A stretch of 64,000 nucleotides of DNA from Dawidia cretensis. GTDB taxonomy: Bacteria > Bacteroidota > Bacteroidia > Cytophagales > Cyclobacteriaceae. Position numbers and translations under genes: made by a program. The DNA lies in NCBI RefSeq assembly GCF_018598175.1, contig NZ_JAHESE010000010.1:1-64000 (forward strand), given 5' to 3'. Of this stretch, positions 45,706 through 55,004 are shown in pieces (positions within the stretch are counted from its first letter, which is position 1; each line of letters begins with the position of its first letter). Below the pieces are notes generated by a model that was not told where the DNA came from, did no database searches, and saw only the letters and a program-made list of their open reading frames with translations.

Positions 45706-45921
45706 TTAGCGGTCGCGGGTGATTTGCTGGGCTTCGAGGGCAGGACCGGTCATCATGCTGATGATCATGCCGCACATGCCAACGGTAATGATGGCAACCA
45801 GGCCGATGGCAAAGAATGCGGGGTTTGATTGCACGAAATCTGTCCAGGTGGTATAAACAAATCCGAAAAGCATGGACGATACGACGATCATGAAGAAGGA
45901 AATAAGAAATGCGGGTTTCAT
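45706..45921 (-). CDS. Small two-helix membrane protein
   Basis: The product is 71 residues. Two membrane helices (about 4-26 and 37-60) are separated by a short loop (TTWTDFVQSNP), with a charged C-terminal tail (EAQQITRDR). No family recognised. It has its own terminator and a good ATG. Confidence 0.75.
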   Translation of the reverse strand: MKPAFLISFFMIVVSSMLFGFVYTTWTDFVQSNPAFFAIGLVAIITVGMCGMIISMMTGPALEAQQITRDR

Positions 45922-46078
45922 GGTTAAAGTTGGTTAGATAGATATTGGTAAACCTACCTTTCCGAATTCCGTGCCATTGCTGGAAATGGCGTTATTGGCC
46001 TAAAAACGAAAGCGGAGGCGTTTTCCATTCCCAAAACAGGATTGCCTTTTCCCAGGCGCCTCTTAAAACCGGCATGTG

Positions 46079-46831
46079 TCAGAAATACCGTTCATAGGTT
46101 AGCCCGTACGTTACCAGCAGGTTTTCGCGCTGTGTCTTGCTCAATTTATTGTACACCATCGCGCTGGTAATGCTTAGACCTTTCTTTAACTTGATAGACA
46201 GGCTCGTGTTGGACTTTACGATGTAGTCTCTACGATCAGACAACGCATGTTGCAAAAAGTCAGAGCCTTCCACTATAATCACTTCCCGAATCACGATGCG
46301 GAATTTCAATCGAAACGAATTGCGAAAGACATCGTAACGATTAGTGCCATCTTCGGGTGTGTCATACAAGTCACTACGCTCATACAAGATACCATCACTG
46401 AGCACCACCCGAAGCTCTTCGCGATCAAATACGCTATACCCTACACCAAAACCTCCTTGCGAGCGGTTGTTGATCTTGAGCGAGAAGCTTTTCTCATAGC
46501 TGGCCAGTCCCCAATAGTAAAAATGCTCCCACGTTTTGTAGAGGTTTCCGTCCAGGGCTGAAAAGAAATCGCTATTGCTGAGATTGCCGAGTGATTTGCC
46601 ATATACCCAGCTGTTGGTCGTATTAAGCACGTACTCTTTTCTACTGATACCGAAACGCAACGCATTATTCAGCACATAAGAAGACCCTTCGTTCGTCTTA
46701 TTGATCGTACCGGTGGACACATAGTTGACGGAGTGGTGTGTGGAGTCATTGTATTGCGAGAAGGCAGGCAGGCCATATACCCACAGCAGCAACAATGTAA
46801 TAACCTTCGGCATGACATTCCATACCTTCAT
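46079..46831 (-). CDS. DUF481 outer-membrane protein
   Basis: The product is 250 residues with an N-terminal signal (cut near PAFSQ). The remainder is a run of amphipathic beta strands with aromatic ends (NNALRFGISRKEYVLNTTNSWVYGK, GGFGVGYSVF, RNSFRLKFRI, ENLLVTYGLTYERYF). This is the DUF481 pattern, putative outer-membrane barrels, some linked to salt stress. The terminal YF fits BAM-dependent insertion. It starts 9 bases after the upstream small exported gene and is the last gene of the M23 peptidase operon. Confidence 0.85.
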   Translation of the reverse strand: MKVWNVMPKVITLLLLWVYGLPAFSQYNDSTHHSVNYVSTGTINKTNEGSSYVLNNALRFGISRKEYVLNTTNSWVYGKSLGNLSNSDFFSALDGNLYKTWEHFYYWGLASYEKSFSLKINNRSQGGFGVGYSVFDREELRVVLSDGILYERSDLYDTPEDGTNRYDVFRNSFRLKFRIVIREVIIVEGSDFLQHALSDRRDYIVKSNTSLSIKLKKGLSITSAMVYNKLSKTQRENLLVTYGLTYERYF

Positions 46832-46840
46832 GTGTCATCG

Positions 46841-47227
46841 TTAGGGATTTGGCCTCTTAAAAGATATAAATGTCACCTGTTTTCCTTCCGCATCTAACCC
46901 GAACTTGTTTATCAGGTCACCGCGTGTGAGGTAGAGCATATAAAGTCCCGTGTTTCGGTTCAGGTATATTTCACCATCCTGCCAGCCATCATATATGTCC
47001 TTTTCATTGAGTGCTTTGCGTACCCGGCGTGGCACTTGCTTACCCGTGACCAGCACGCTGTCTTTGGGCTGACCAATGTCCTGGGGGAGCTCACTGTTGT
47101 ATACTGATTGGGGATCCGGAATGTCACGCCGCGTATGGATCGTATCACGTACTACCACTGCGCTGTCCGTCTGAGCGTAGAGATAACCACCGGGCAATAA
47201 AAAGAAAATTAGCAGCAGGCGTTTCAT
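46841..47227 (-). CDS. Small exported protein, unknown
   Basis: The product is 128 residues from the ATG at 47227. The signal peptide is MKRLLLIFFLLPGGYLYAQ. The mature domain has VRKALNEKDIYDGWQDGEIYLNRNTGLYMLYLTRGD near the C-terminus, a compact alpha/beta arrangement. I do not recognise the family. It sits between the M23 peptidase (54 bases) and the DUF481 gene (9 bases), so it is envelope-related and co-expressed. Confidence 0.8.
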   Translation of the reverse strand: MKRLLLIFFLLPGGYLYAQTDSAVVVRDTIHTRRDIPDPQSVYNSELPQDIGQPKDSVLVTGKQVPRRVRKALNEKDIYDGWQDGEIYLNRNTGLYMLYLTRGDLINKFGLDAEGKQVTFISFKRPNP

Positions 47228-47281
47228 GACAGCGTGTTTTCGGTACGGCATAAGAAAATTATGCCAGGCCAGAAACTACAC

Positions 47282-48583
47282 CTACAATAACAGCCACCCC
47301 ACCTGCCCGCCTTTAGTGCGGACAAAATGCGAACTTTTGTAGCTCGCCAGGATTTCCACGGCAGTAGCTTTGTCGAGGTACGCCAGGGGAACGCTCTGCT
47401 CGTCGTTGTGTGATAACAGTACTGCGGGTGCATCGAGCTTGCGTGCTTTTCCTTTGATTGCCTCTCCTACCAGCTTCTTCTCCACGTAGCCCTGACGCTC
47501 GTCTGCCAATACCACCCGATACCAGGCATCGCTCTGCGCCACGATTTTGACGTAGTCGTTTTTGTCGAGCGTTTCTTTCAGTGGGTATTTCACACCGGGG
47601 CCGGTGCGCATCATCGATTTTTTTGCTGTTACCCGGTACACTTGCTCCTGGAACGATGTATCCAGTGGTGTATTGCCCTTGAGCGCATCTTGTGTCAGCA
47701 AGTAATGTATGGGGTCTTTCGCGCGTGCCTGGTAAATGCCGAAGTGCAGGTGCGCAGGTGTTGTGCGGGCGTTGCCGGTGTTGCCGACAAGGCCGAGGGT
47801 ATCGCCTTGCTTGAGCTTCTGTCCAGGTTTGACCAGCTGCTCGTCGAGGTGTGCGAAGTAATACGAGTGGCCGCGCTTACCGTCCTGCATCCACACCACT
47901 TTGCCCCCGAGGTTGCTCGTGCCGACACGTGTCACAACGCCGGCGGCGGGTGCTACAATGGGTGTGCCTTTGGATGCGAAGATGTCGACACCTTCATGCT
48001 TGCGTTTGCCGCCATCGCGGGTATCGCCATAGAAGCTGCCAATGGAGCGGTTCGAGGCGCCCGTCACCGGATTGATAAGTACCGGCGTGAGTGAAATCGT
48101 GACGGAATAATAGGCATTTACCAACAGCTCTGGCTGCAGACGCAACAGGCATTTCGCATCGCGATCAAATTCGTATGACAGCGTCAGCGCGGAATCCGCA
48201 TGCGTGGCCTGTGTCCAGGTGGTATCCTTCCAAACGAACAAGTCCAGGAAAATGCGAGCGTTTGCCTGTGCCTTCAACATGCCCGCTACTTTCAATACCT
48301 GACCGTCTTTCACGGCAAAGGTGTACGACCGCGCTTGAGGCTCTGCCGCCTGGAATACGCCGGCCTCGGAGAAAGGCAGGTTGATCTGAATGGAATCATA
48401 TAACGAGCGTTGGCCCGCTGCTACCCACGCGGTAGCCATCGGCGTCGCGAGCAGGTTGGCATCTTCCAGCGACTTCCGGTATTGCTCATAGGGGCTTTTT
48501 CTGACAAAGCCTGACTGCAAACTGTGGAAACTATTACACGCTATGAGGAGTGCAGCGACTCCCAGAATATATAGTTTAGACAT
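47282..48583 (-). CDS. M23 (LytM-type) peptidase with SH3-like domain, lipoprotein
   Basis: The product is 433 residues from the ATG at 48583. The lipobox is LIAC near residue 17. Residues 60-170 are a beta-sandwich of unknown role. The M23 zinc-peptidase domain (about 190-290) has KRKHEGVDIFASKGTPIVAPAAG (His and Asp zinc ligands) and PAHLHFGIY (HxH). The C-terminal SH3-like part (about 310-370) includes SMMRTGPGVKYP and YVKIVAQSDAWYRVV. It probably cleaves peptide cross-links of peptidoglycan, tethered to the envelope. It is divergent from the OMPLA-like gene. Confidence 0.9.
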   Translation of the reverse strand: MSKLYILGVAALLIACNSFHSLQSGFVRKSPYEQYRKSLEDANLLATPMATAWVAAGQRSLYDSIQINLPFSEAGVFQAAEPQARSYTFAVKDGQVLKVAGMLKAQANARIFLDLFVWKDTTWTQATHADSALTLSYEFDRDAKCLLRLQPELLVNAYYSVTISLTPVLINPVTGASNRSIGSFYGDTRDGGKRKHEGVDIFASKGTPIVAPAAGVVTRVGTSNLGGKVVWMQDGKRGHSYYFAHLDEQLVKPGQKLKQGDTLGLVGNTGNARTTPAHLHFGIYQARAKDPIHYLLTQDALKGNTPLDTSFQEQVYRVTAKKSMMRTGPGVKYPLKETLDKNDYVKIVAQSDAWYRVVLADERQGYVEKKLVGEAIKGKARKLDAPAVLLSHNDEQSVPLAYLDKATAVEILASYKSSHFVRTKGGQVGWLLL

Positions 48584-48694
48584 GCTTTCACAACACATAC
48601 ACACTGAATTAAGTTTATATCACCCCGACAGGCACAGGTTTTTACCCTTTCACAAAGCCACGCCCATGGTTCCCAGATCCTTCGTTAAAAAAGT

Positions 48695-49702
48695 ATGCAC
48701 TCTTACCGGCTATTTGTATTCTTCATTCTTTGGTGTGCCTGCTGCACAACTGTGTCCGCACAAGACAAAAAAGAAACGCCGGCGCAACTGGCAGCCGATA
48801 GTCTTGACCGGCAAAAGTTCCATTTCCTGATCAACGCCAACCGCGAGCAGAGTTACATGACCATCACGGACGGCGTGAGTAACCTCGAGCCGTTGGTGAT
48901 GGAGACCAAGCTTTCGCCGAGCTATTTTTTCTCTCAAAAGAAGACAACCTGGGCCATTCTGTTAAATCCACAGGTGCAGATACGCATGCAAAGCAAAGAG
49001 TCCTTTCCCATCAGCACGCCTTCGTATAAAGCGCACCTCACCTTCTTTCACGCGATTGATTTCTGGAACCGCAGCGCATTCCTCAAAAGACTGTTTTACG
49101 AAAACGCATTGTGGTCCGTGTCGCTGGGCCACCATAGCAACGGTAAGGCCGGCAGTTTTTACATAGGGGATACAACCAACACGATCGACTTTGAAAACGG
49201 AAACTTCGCCACCAATTACTTTATGGCAAATATCTCTACATATAAAGTAAAGAAGGTGATGAAAACCATGGTTGCTTACCGGCTACTCAAGGCCAGTACG
49301 GAAATACACCCGCCGTCATGGTCGCAACGGGAGATTCGCCATATATACGGCAACTATCGTTTTTTTGGTGCGGTCGGATTTGGAGGTCCCTGGCGTGAGG
49401 CGAAAAAGACCTGGTTGAACAACTGGCTGCAACACTCCAGCTTTGAGCTACAACTCGGCTGGATCGCCGGCCGCATGAACGGCGCCAGCCCGGTGGAAGC
49501 GAGCAAGCGTTTGATCATCGATATGCACTATCAATATTATCCACCCTGGTTTGATGAAATTGCTTTCTTTGTACGCTATTACCGTGGACAGGATTATTAC
49601 AACGTTTATTTTATCAACAATATCTACGTATTGAGCTTCGGGTTAACCTCCAACATCCTCAACATGCAACAAGCGGCCAGGTTCATTGGCAATAAGAAAT
49701 AA
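48695..49702 (+). CDS. OMPLA-like outer-membrane phospholipase A (tentative)
   Basis: The product is 335 residues. The signal peptide ends TVSAQ (about 22). The rest is a beta-barrel with strong aromatic strands. The motif SLGHHSNGKAG (about 148-158) followed by a downstream Asn region (FENGNFATNYF) fits the His-x-Ser and Asn catalytic pattern of OMPLA (PldA), although the usual SRSWNR sequence is not seen. The C-terminal strands (QDYYNVYFINNIYVLSFGLTS) look like the OMPLA DYN...GVGL end. If active it hydrolyses phospholipids in the outer leaflet. An inactive barrel of the same fold cannot be excluded. Confidence 0.6.
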   Translation: MHSYRLFVFFILWCACCTTVSAQDKKETPAQLAADSLDRQKFHFLINANREQSYMTITDGVSNLEPLVMETKLSPSYFFSQKKTTWAILLNPQVQIRMQSKESFPISTPSYKAHLTFFHAIDFWNRSAFLKRLFYENALWSVSLGHHSNGKAGSFYIGDTTNTIDFENGNFATNYFMANISTYKVKKVMKTMVAYRLLKASTEIHPPSWSQREIRHIYGNYRFFGAVGFGGPWREAKKTWLNNWLQHSSFELQLGWIAGRMNGASPVEASKRLIIDMHYQYYPPWFDEIAFFVRYYRGQDYYNVYFINNIYVLSFGLTSNILNMQQAARFIGNKK

Positions 49703-49754
49703 GCAACGCGGACGGAGGCCATGGCAACAGTACCTCCGCCCGGTTGTCAATCAA

Positions 49755-50396
49755 TTATTCTGCGACGTTAATGACAAACGACACGTCTACATCCGTCTCG
49801 CCAGTGTTATATCCTGACGTGGCTGATTTCAGATCGGGTTGATGTTTCAAGACTACGCGGAAAGCGCCGTTGGAAGATGATCCATCTTTGGTTGCCCAGG
49901 TAGTGGTCAGTCCCACCGGCAATCCGTTTTCGTCCAGGTCAGCATATACCACCGGGTTTTCGCGGTTATCGATGTTGCCGTCACCGGTCGGGTTGGCAAA
50001 CAGGTTAGCCGTCCATGAGAAGAAAAACATATGTTCGTCGTTCTCTTCTTCTACTTCTTTCGTAACATCATATTCTTCGTCCGTCTCGGGTAGCAGACCG
50101 TTATACAACTTCAGATCCAACGTATAGACAGTGCCTGTCTTCAACGCTATTGGGCCGTCCGCTTTCAACTCATCGGTACCTTCGCCGTCCGGATCGGTGG
50201 CGGTAGCCTTTACAGCGGTTCCGCCGCCAACGGGTGTGAACGTGAGCTCTACGGTGGTGATCAGCTCGGGTACGTCTTCTTTTACCGGATCGTCATCGTC
50301 GCTACAGCCGCTAAAGAATACTGCGCCCGCGAGGGGAAGCGCGAGGTAAAAGAGTGAGCGTACAGCGTGTGATCGAAAAATGGAAGTTTGTTTCAT
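49755..50396 (-). CDS. Lipoprotein partner of the TonB receptor
   Basis: The product is 213 residues. The lipobox is FSGC near residue 31, followed by acidic SDDDD. The mature part is acidic, with alternating beta strands (LITTVELTFTPVGGGTAVKATATDPDG, VYTLDLKLYNGLLPE, FRVVLKHQPDLKS, DVDVSFVINVAE). Paired lipoproteins of this general design sit next to TonB receptors that take up metals in Bacteroidota. The gap from the receptor stop is 16 bases. The acidic surface fits cation handling. Function is inferred from context only. Confidence 0.75.
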   Translation of the reverse strand: MKQTSIFRSHAVRSLFYLALPLAGAVFFSGCSDDDDPVKEDVPELITTVELTFTPVGGGTAVKATATDPDGEGTDELKADGPIALKTGTVYTLDLKLYNGLLPETDEEYDVTKEVEEENDEHMFFFSWTANLFANPTGDGNIDNRENPVVYADLDENGLPVGLTTTWATKDGSSSNGAFRVVLKHQPDLKSATSGYNTGETDVDVSFVINVAE

Positions 50397-50412
50397 AGTA
50401 AGCGTTATTACA

Positions 50413-52815
50413 TTAAAAGATACATTTCATAGAAAAGATAAAGTTGCGGCCGATCTCGTCGGCGAAGTAGCGCAAGCGATTGGTATACTCGCGATACGAG
50501 GTATTGAGTACGTTGTCGACGCCCAGCCGGAAGTCATACCGAAGCTTTTCGCGGGGTAGCGAGATGCCCGTCGAAACGTTCAGCAGTGCGTAACTTACCG
50601 GTGCTGCCTGGAAGTCAAAGTTCTTGCCATCGGCGACAAGATTTTCTCCTTGCTCCTTTGCGTCTTCAAGCTGGCTCGGGCTAATCGCGCGCGGCGCATT
50701 ATATTGTTTCAGCACATAACGCACCTGCGATTCAACATAGAAGTCTTTCCAACGCGACACCGACTGTTTTTCATACCGCATACCCAGGTCAAACCGGTTG
50801 GCGGGTATAAACACCATGTAGTCGCGTTGACGCTCGTCTGTCACGCGCAGCAACGATGCCCGGGGTGTAACCCTCCATGCCTTGGATACTTGCCATTGCC
50901 CCGTGATGTCGGCACCGGTAAACAAGGCATCGGTTTGCGTATACCGAAAATAGGCTGCGGGTCCTGCGACCTGCCGAAGGACACCTTCCGGGCGCAGGTA
51001 GATATAGTTAGCAATATAATTCACATAGGGTGTCACCTCTATAAAAAAGTCCTGCCAGTCGCGGCGATACGTAATGATGCCTTTGAATGCCTGCTCCACC
51101 TTAAAATCTGACTGGCGAATGTCCACGACGTTACTTGCCGTGTCCAGCAACAAGCCCAATTCATAGGCACCCGTACCCAGGTTTTTGCCGGTGCTGTAGA
51201 GCTCGGCCACATGCGGCGGGCGCCAGGCACTGCTTATATTCAGATGCAGCGATTGTTTCTGTGGCAATCGCACAGTTGCCCCCGCAGTAAAGCTGGCGTT
51301 ATGAAACTGAATATTGGCTTTATAGAGTATATTCTTCGAGTTATACCCCACCACGTCGTAGTGACGATAGTCGTAACGGCCACCGAAGTCTGCGTCCCAA
51401 TGCTGACCCTGGAACTTAACGATGGCAAATGCTCCGCCGGACAGGGTGGTGAAATCCGGTATCAGCGGTATACGCTTCGTGCCGGGTTGGTTGTTGTTGT
51501 CTTGCATCATGCCCGTTACGCCGACACATAACGTAGACGAAGAACCGGCTGATACCTCCCACTCGGTTTCAAGCGTATGCGTATTTAGCACCAGATCCAG
51601 GATAGGCGTAGACGACAGGCCACCGACCCGTATGTCGTACTCGGCACGCGCATTGTTTTGAAATCCATATTGCATGCGCAGTATGCCACGGGGTGTGTTT
51701 AGATGCCCGTTGAGCTTAAACAGGTTGTGCGTCACCTCTTGTCGCGGCTCGCCAATGTCATAGCTAAACGATCGCGTGTATTGCGGTGGCTCGCGGTCCA
51801 TGGCTGCACCCAGGTCGCCGATGCTGCCCACGGATGTTCCTTTCAAAATACCAATCTCGGTTTGAAAGCGGCTGATGAATGCCTCGATGCCATAGGTATC
51901 ACGGTGATAACCAGTAGCGGCGGAGAAGTTCAGCTCCTTCACACCCGTATTGGTCAGGCTATAATCGGGTGTGTGATAGTCGCCCGCGCGCTTGGCAGTA
52001 CCTTGTACGCGCCAGCCCCAACCGTCATGCCCCGTGATGCCGCCTTCGAGCGTGCCCGACACGGTGCCCGAGCGGCCGTTGCTTTGCGCTACCGTGTTCA
52101 CCGAGCCACCCAGCCCCGCCTCCGTCGGAAGCTCCGGCGGGTTGACAACGATTACACCACCCAGCGCATCCGGGCCATACTTGATCGCTGAGGCATCTTT
52201 GATGACGACAATGTTCGAGGCGATAAATGGATCGATCTCGGGTGCATGGTCTGCACCCCATTGTTGTCCTTCCTGGCGGATGCCGTAGTTCAGGATCAGA
52301 ACACGCTGACTGTGTACACCGTGAATAACAGGCTTGAAAATTCCGGGACCTGTTTGAATAGTACTCACGCCCGGCAACTCTTTCAAAGATTCGCCCAGGG
52401 TCTTCCCGGCAGTCTTTTCCAGGTCGCGCTCGTGGAGAACTGCCACGTTGTGGGCATGCTCTGTATTCAGCGGCCGCTCTTCGATAACCACTTCCTGCAG
52501 GCGTTGCAGGTCGGGCACCAGGTGTACCACAAGCGTGGCCGAGTCGGTTAAGGTGATCGCATGCTCGAATGCCTGGTAGCCCGTAAACTGCGCTACAAGT
52601 GTATACCGGCCGTTGCAGAGGCCTTTAAACCGGTAGTGGCCTGTGGCATCGGACAGTTGTCCACCCGACACCTCCTTCAGCGAAAGCGAAGCTCCCGCGA
52701 CGAGTGCGCCGGTCTCATCGAGCACCTGCCCCGTTAGCACACCACGACAGGGCTGTGCTACCACGGACACACACAGGTGTAATGCCACGAAAAGCATTAC
52801 GACTTTGTTTGTCAT
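50413..52815 (-). CDS. TonB-dependent receptor with carboxypeptidase-like N-domain, probably metal uptake
   Basis: The product is 800 residues from the ATG at 52815 (the longer frame is not signal-like). The signal peptide ends VVAQ. The CarboxypepD_reg-like domain (about 25-100: GVLTGQVLDETGALVAGASLSL) precedes the plug (TAGKTLGESLKELPGVSTI, GVHSQRVLILNYGIRQEGQQWGADHAPEIDPF, KYGPDALGGVIVV) and the barrel ending in FIFSMKCIF. The His/Asp-containing plug segment GADHAPEIDPF is typical of receptors linked to zinc or copper uptake. The operon has a His/Cys-rich exported protein upstream and an acidic lipoprotein downstream. Ligand identity is inference. Confidence 0.88.
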   Translation of the reverse strand: MTNKVVMLFVALHLCVSVVAQPCRGVLTGQVLDETGALVAGASLSLKEVSGGQLSDATGHYRFKGLCNGRYTLVAQFTGYQAFEHAITLTDSATLVVHLVPDLQRLQEVVIEERPLNTEHAHNVAVLHERDLEKTAGKTLGESLKELPGVSTIQTGPGIFKPVIHGVHSQRVLILNYGIRQEGQQWGADHAPEIDPFIASNIVVIKDASAIKYGPDALGGVIVVNPPELPTEAGLGGSVNTVAQSNGRSGTVSGTLEGGITGHDGWGWRVQGTAKRAGDYHTPDYSLTNTGVKELNFSAATGYHRDTYGIEAFISRFQTEIGILKGTSVGSIGDLGAAMDREPPQYTRSFSYDIGEPRQEVTHNLFKLNGHLNTPRGILRMQYGFQNNARAEYDIRVGGLSSTPILDLVLNTHTLETEWEVSAGSSSTLCVGVTGMMQDNNNQPGTKRIPLIPDFTTLSGGAFAIVKFQGQHWDADFGGRYDYRHYDVVGYNSKNILYKANIQFHNASFTAGATVRLPQKQSLHLNISSAWRPPHVAELYSTGKNLGTGAYELGLLLDTASNVVDIRQSDFKVEQAFKGIITYRRDWQDFFIEVTPYVNYIANYIYLRPEGVLRQVAGPAAYFRYTQTDALFTGADITGQWQVSKAWRVTPRASLLRVTDERQRDYMVFIPANRFDLGMRYEKQSVSRWKDFYVESQVRYVLKQYNAPRAISPSQLEDAKEQGENLVADGKNFDFQAAPVSYALLNVSTGISLPREKLRYDFRLGVDNVLNTSYREYTNRLRYFADEIGRNFIFSMKCIF

Positions 52816-52895
52816 AGTCTGTAAACTGTTGGAAAAGAATATACCCGGCGCGGGAAGTATATTCCCTACACCACGCGCTAAAAGATAAAAGAGCT

Positions 52896-53306
52896 TTAGG
52901 CTACCGGCGGTGCCCGGGAAGATGAGAAATCGACATCGCCCACGCACGGTAACGTGGCATTGGCGACAGTATGGAGCACAACAGTGTATGCTGTCGTTGC
53001 ATCATCCGGTGCAGGCACCAGGTGCGCAGCATGAAATACAAGATGACAGGCAGCACACTTCTTTTGCGTCGTGTAGTGTGCAGAGTGATCGCAACCATCG
53101 CCTACTGCAGCGTGGTACAATGCGCGGTGGCACGGATCTGTTTCCGTGATCGCGGTGTGTTGTACTTCGGCCTCGTCGCTGTGCGACAGGTGGTGCAGTG
53201 TTTCGGGTTGAATGTTACCGGCTACATAGAGGAACAACAACAGGAACGCGAGCAGGCTGTTGGCCCGTCGTGCAAAGTTTGTTGTATGGATGTGTCGCCG
53301 CTTCAC
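52896..53306 (-). CDS. His/Cys-rich exported protein (GTG start)
   Basis: The product is 136 residues. The start is a GTG at 53304-53306; an in-frame TGA lies two codons upstream, so nothing earlier is possible. A positively charged N-terminus and hydrophobic stretch (about 17-31) form a signal or anchor. The mature part is dense in His and Cys (ETLHHLSHSDEAEVQHTA, PCHRALYHAAVGDGCDHSAHY, KKCAACHLVFHAAHL), resembling DUF2946-type proteins and suggesting zinc or copper binding. It is the first gene of a three-gene operon with a TonB receptor and lipoprotein. Confidence 0.78.
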   Translation of the reverse strand: MKRRHIHTTNFARRANSLLAFLLLFLYVAGNIQPETLHHLSHSDEAEVQHTAITETDPCHRALYHAAVGDGCDHSAHYTTQKKCAACHLVFHAAHLVPAPDDATTAYTVVLHTVANATLPCVGDVDFSSSRAPPVA

Positions 53307-53350
53307 CTTTCAAAGGTAACACAATCCCAATAAATGCAACGCGCGTGCAT
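53305..53350 (-). promoter_or_regulatory. Two inverted repeats in the 50-base gap before the metal-uptake operon
   Basis: accttt-c-aaaggt (53305-53317) touches the GTG start; atgca-acgcgcg-tgcat (53334-53350) lies 28-44 bases upstream. The gap is bounded by the truA stop at 53357. Either could be the site of a metal-responsive repressor (Fur/Zur class); no consensus match is claimed. Confidence 0.45.
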
Positions 53351-53356
53351 CTGTTT

Positions 53357-54169
53357 TTACAGCAAAACCTCGCGCCAATACGATTCAGATGGGCCGAAAA
53401 CGGTGGAAAATTCCGTTCGGCGGGGTAAATCCAGGAAAGGATACACCACTCTTGACAGGTATAATCCCTGGGGGTAAGCAGGCCGGATGGTCTTGGGAGG
53501 CACCCGATCGATCAGGTATTGTTCAAACTCGTGCAGGCTCATACTGCCATCGCCCACCTGCAGCAACCGGTGCATGATGATGCGGATCATCTTACCCAGG
53601 AAGCGGTTGGCTGAGATATGAAACCGGACGCGATCACCCGCTTCATTGGTAAATAACTGGGCTCGTGATACGGTACAGATCGTGGTGCGATATTTATCGG
53701 GGCTGACGCAGAAGGCGCGGTAATCGTTGTATTGCGTAAGCAAGGCCGCGGCGCGTTTCATCAACTGCAAGTCGAGCCTCTTCCCGAGATATAGCGCGCT
53801 GCCGGAATGCAGGAACGGGTCTTTGTAGGTATGAATAAAATAATCATACGACCGTTGTATCGCATCGAGGCGTGCATGCGGAGTGCCCTCCACGGGAAGT
53901 ATATCAAAGATGGCAATGTCGGATGGCAGTCCTTTGTTAAGGCGGAACAAGAGGTCGACGTCTTCGGGTACGGTCAGATCTGCGTGGAAAAAGAACTGGC
54001 TGGCATGTACCTGGGCGTCAGTGCGACCGCATCCATTGATGGTAATGGGTGCTTTTAACACGCGGCTCAGCGTAGTCTCGAGTACTTCTTGTATGCTGAT
54101 GATGCCGGGCAGCTTTTGCCACCCGCTGTAGGCTTGACCGTGATATCCGATGTGAAAGAAGTAGCGCAC
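53357..54169 (-). CDS. truA: tRNA pseudouridine(38-40) synthase TruA (GTG start)
   Basis: The product is 270 residues, starting at a GTG 17 bases after the upstream stop. TruA converts uridines 38-40 of the anticodon stem to pseudouridine. Signatures: RYFFHIGYHGQAYSGWQ, the catalytic Asp51 in CGRTDAQVHASQ, FRLNKGLPSDIAIFDI, RSYDYFIHTYKDPFLHSG and FLGKMIRIIMHRLLQVGDG. All parts of both domains are present and the length is normal. It follows the unknown 140-residue gene, probably in one operon. Confidence 0.94.
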   Translation of the reverse strand: MRYFFHIGYHGQAYSGWQKLPGIISIQEVLETTLSRVLKAPITINGCGRTDAQVHASQFFFHADLTVPEDVDLLFRLNKGLPSDIAIFDILPVEGTPHARLDAIQRSYDYFIHTYKDPFLHSGSALYLGKRLDLQLMKRAAALLTQYNDYRAFCVSPDKYRTTICTVSRAQLFTNEAGDRVRFHISANRFLGKMIRIIMHRLLQVGDGSMSLHEFEQYLIDRVPPKTIRPAYPQGLYLSRVVYPFLDLPRRTEFSTVFGPSESYWREVLL

Positions 54170-54186
54170 GAAGAATCGCGGGGTGC

Positions 54187-54609
54187 CTACTTCGTGAATT
54201 GGCTTAAGATCTCGGGATCGACAGCGATCGTGCGATCGTCTACCCGGTTGAATAAGAGGCCGCGTGACTGGAACAATCCTTCCAGCACTCTGTCCCGGAT
54301 CTCGCGTTTGCTGCGCGAGTTTTCCGCATTCTCCTGGGCGCTGTTCCAGCTATGGCCGAGGCGGTGCGACACCTCGCGGTATTCATTAATCATTTGCATC
54401 ATGCTAAAGCTAGCACGCGTAGCGGTAAGCGCAAAAAGATAGTCGTCCTCGAGCATTTTGATGGTAAAGCCTTTCTTGAGACGTTCCATCGCTTTCTTCA
54501 GATCGTTCTTGAACACCACGCGAAGGGCGGGCTTCAGGTTCTTATACTCTTGCAACGAAAATTTGCGATTCAGATCCGATAGGGTATCGGTTATTACATT
54601 ATCATTCAT
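54187..54609 (-). CDS. Hypothetical helical protein upstream of truA
   Basis: The product is 140 residues, cytoplasmic. It is almost all helical by composition (NDLKKAMERLKKGF, SFSMMQMINEYREVSHRLGHSW, SKREIRDRVLEGLFQSRGLLF). No family recognised. Its stop is 17 bases before truA, suggesting co-transcription, and its upstream region (54610-55096) is shared with the divergent CcoI gene. Confidence 0.75.
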   Translation of the reverse strand: MNDNVITDTLSDLNRKFSLQEYKNLKPALRVVFKNDLKKAMERLKKGFTIKMLEDDYLFALTATRASFSMMQMINEYREVSHRLGHSWNSAQENAENSRSKREIRDRVLEGLFQSRGLLFNRVDDRTIAVDPEILSQFTK

Positions 54610-55004
54610 GCGATAAAGTGACTAGGAAAAAAAATAGCGTTTCTGTTTGAAGAAGGTATACAGTAAGATGGGGGATTGGGCCATTCTGGTGGCCTATAAC
54701 CACAAAGATAACTGTTGTTAGGGATAAAACGAAAACTGGCCCCCGAAAGTTCTGCCCCTATCTGCCTGTCGGCCGGTCTGAGACCAAACGTTCATTTTTG
54801 ACGTTTAACGCCGGAATATTGTATAAAACCGCCCGTCTACCGGCAGGCGGGCCATTCTGCCGTCACGATCTGCCAATCATAAAACCACCTGACGTTATCT
54901 TAAAAATACATGCCTCCATTTCTTAGCTATACGCGAGTCAACCGGTACACTTCCTGGGTTGATGGGCGGAAAAATTCCGGGGTTGACGGCTTTAGGGCCA
55001 AAAC
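54610..55004. other. Intergenic DNA upstream of the copper ATPase unit
   Basis: A gene-free stretch between the divergent 140-residue gene and the cbb3 region. It contains two copies of gggccattctg (54678-54688 and 54849-54859) and GC-rich short inverted segments (ctgcctgtcggccgg near 54762 against ccggcaggcgg near 54839), which could fold. No coding frame or RNA gene was recognised. Confidence 0.4.
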
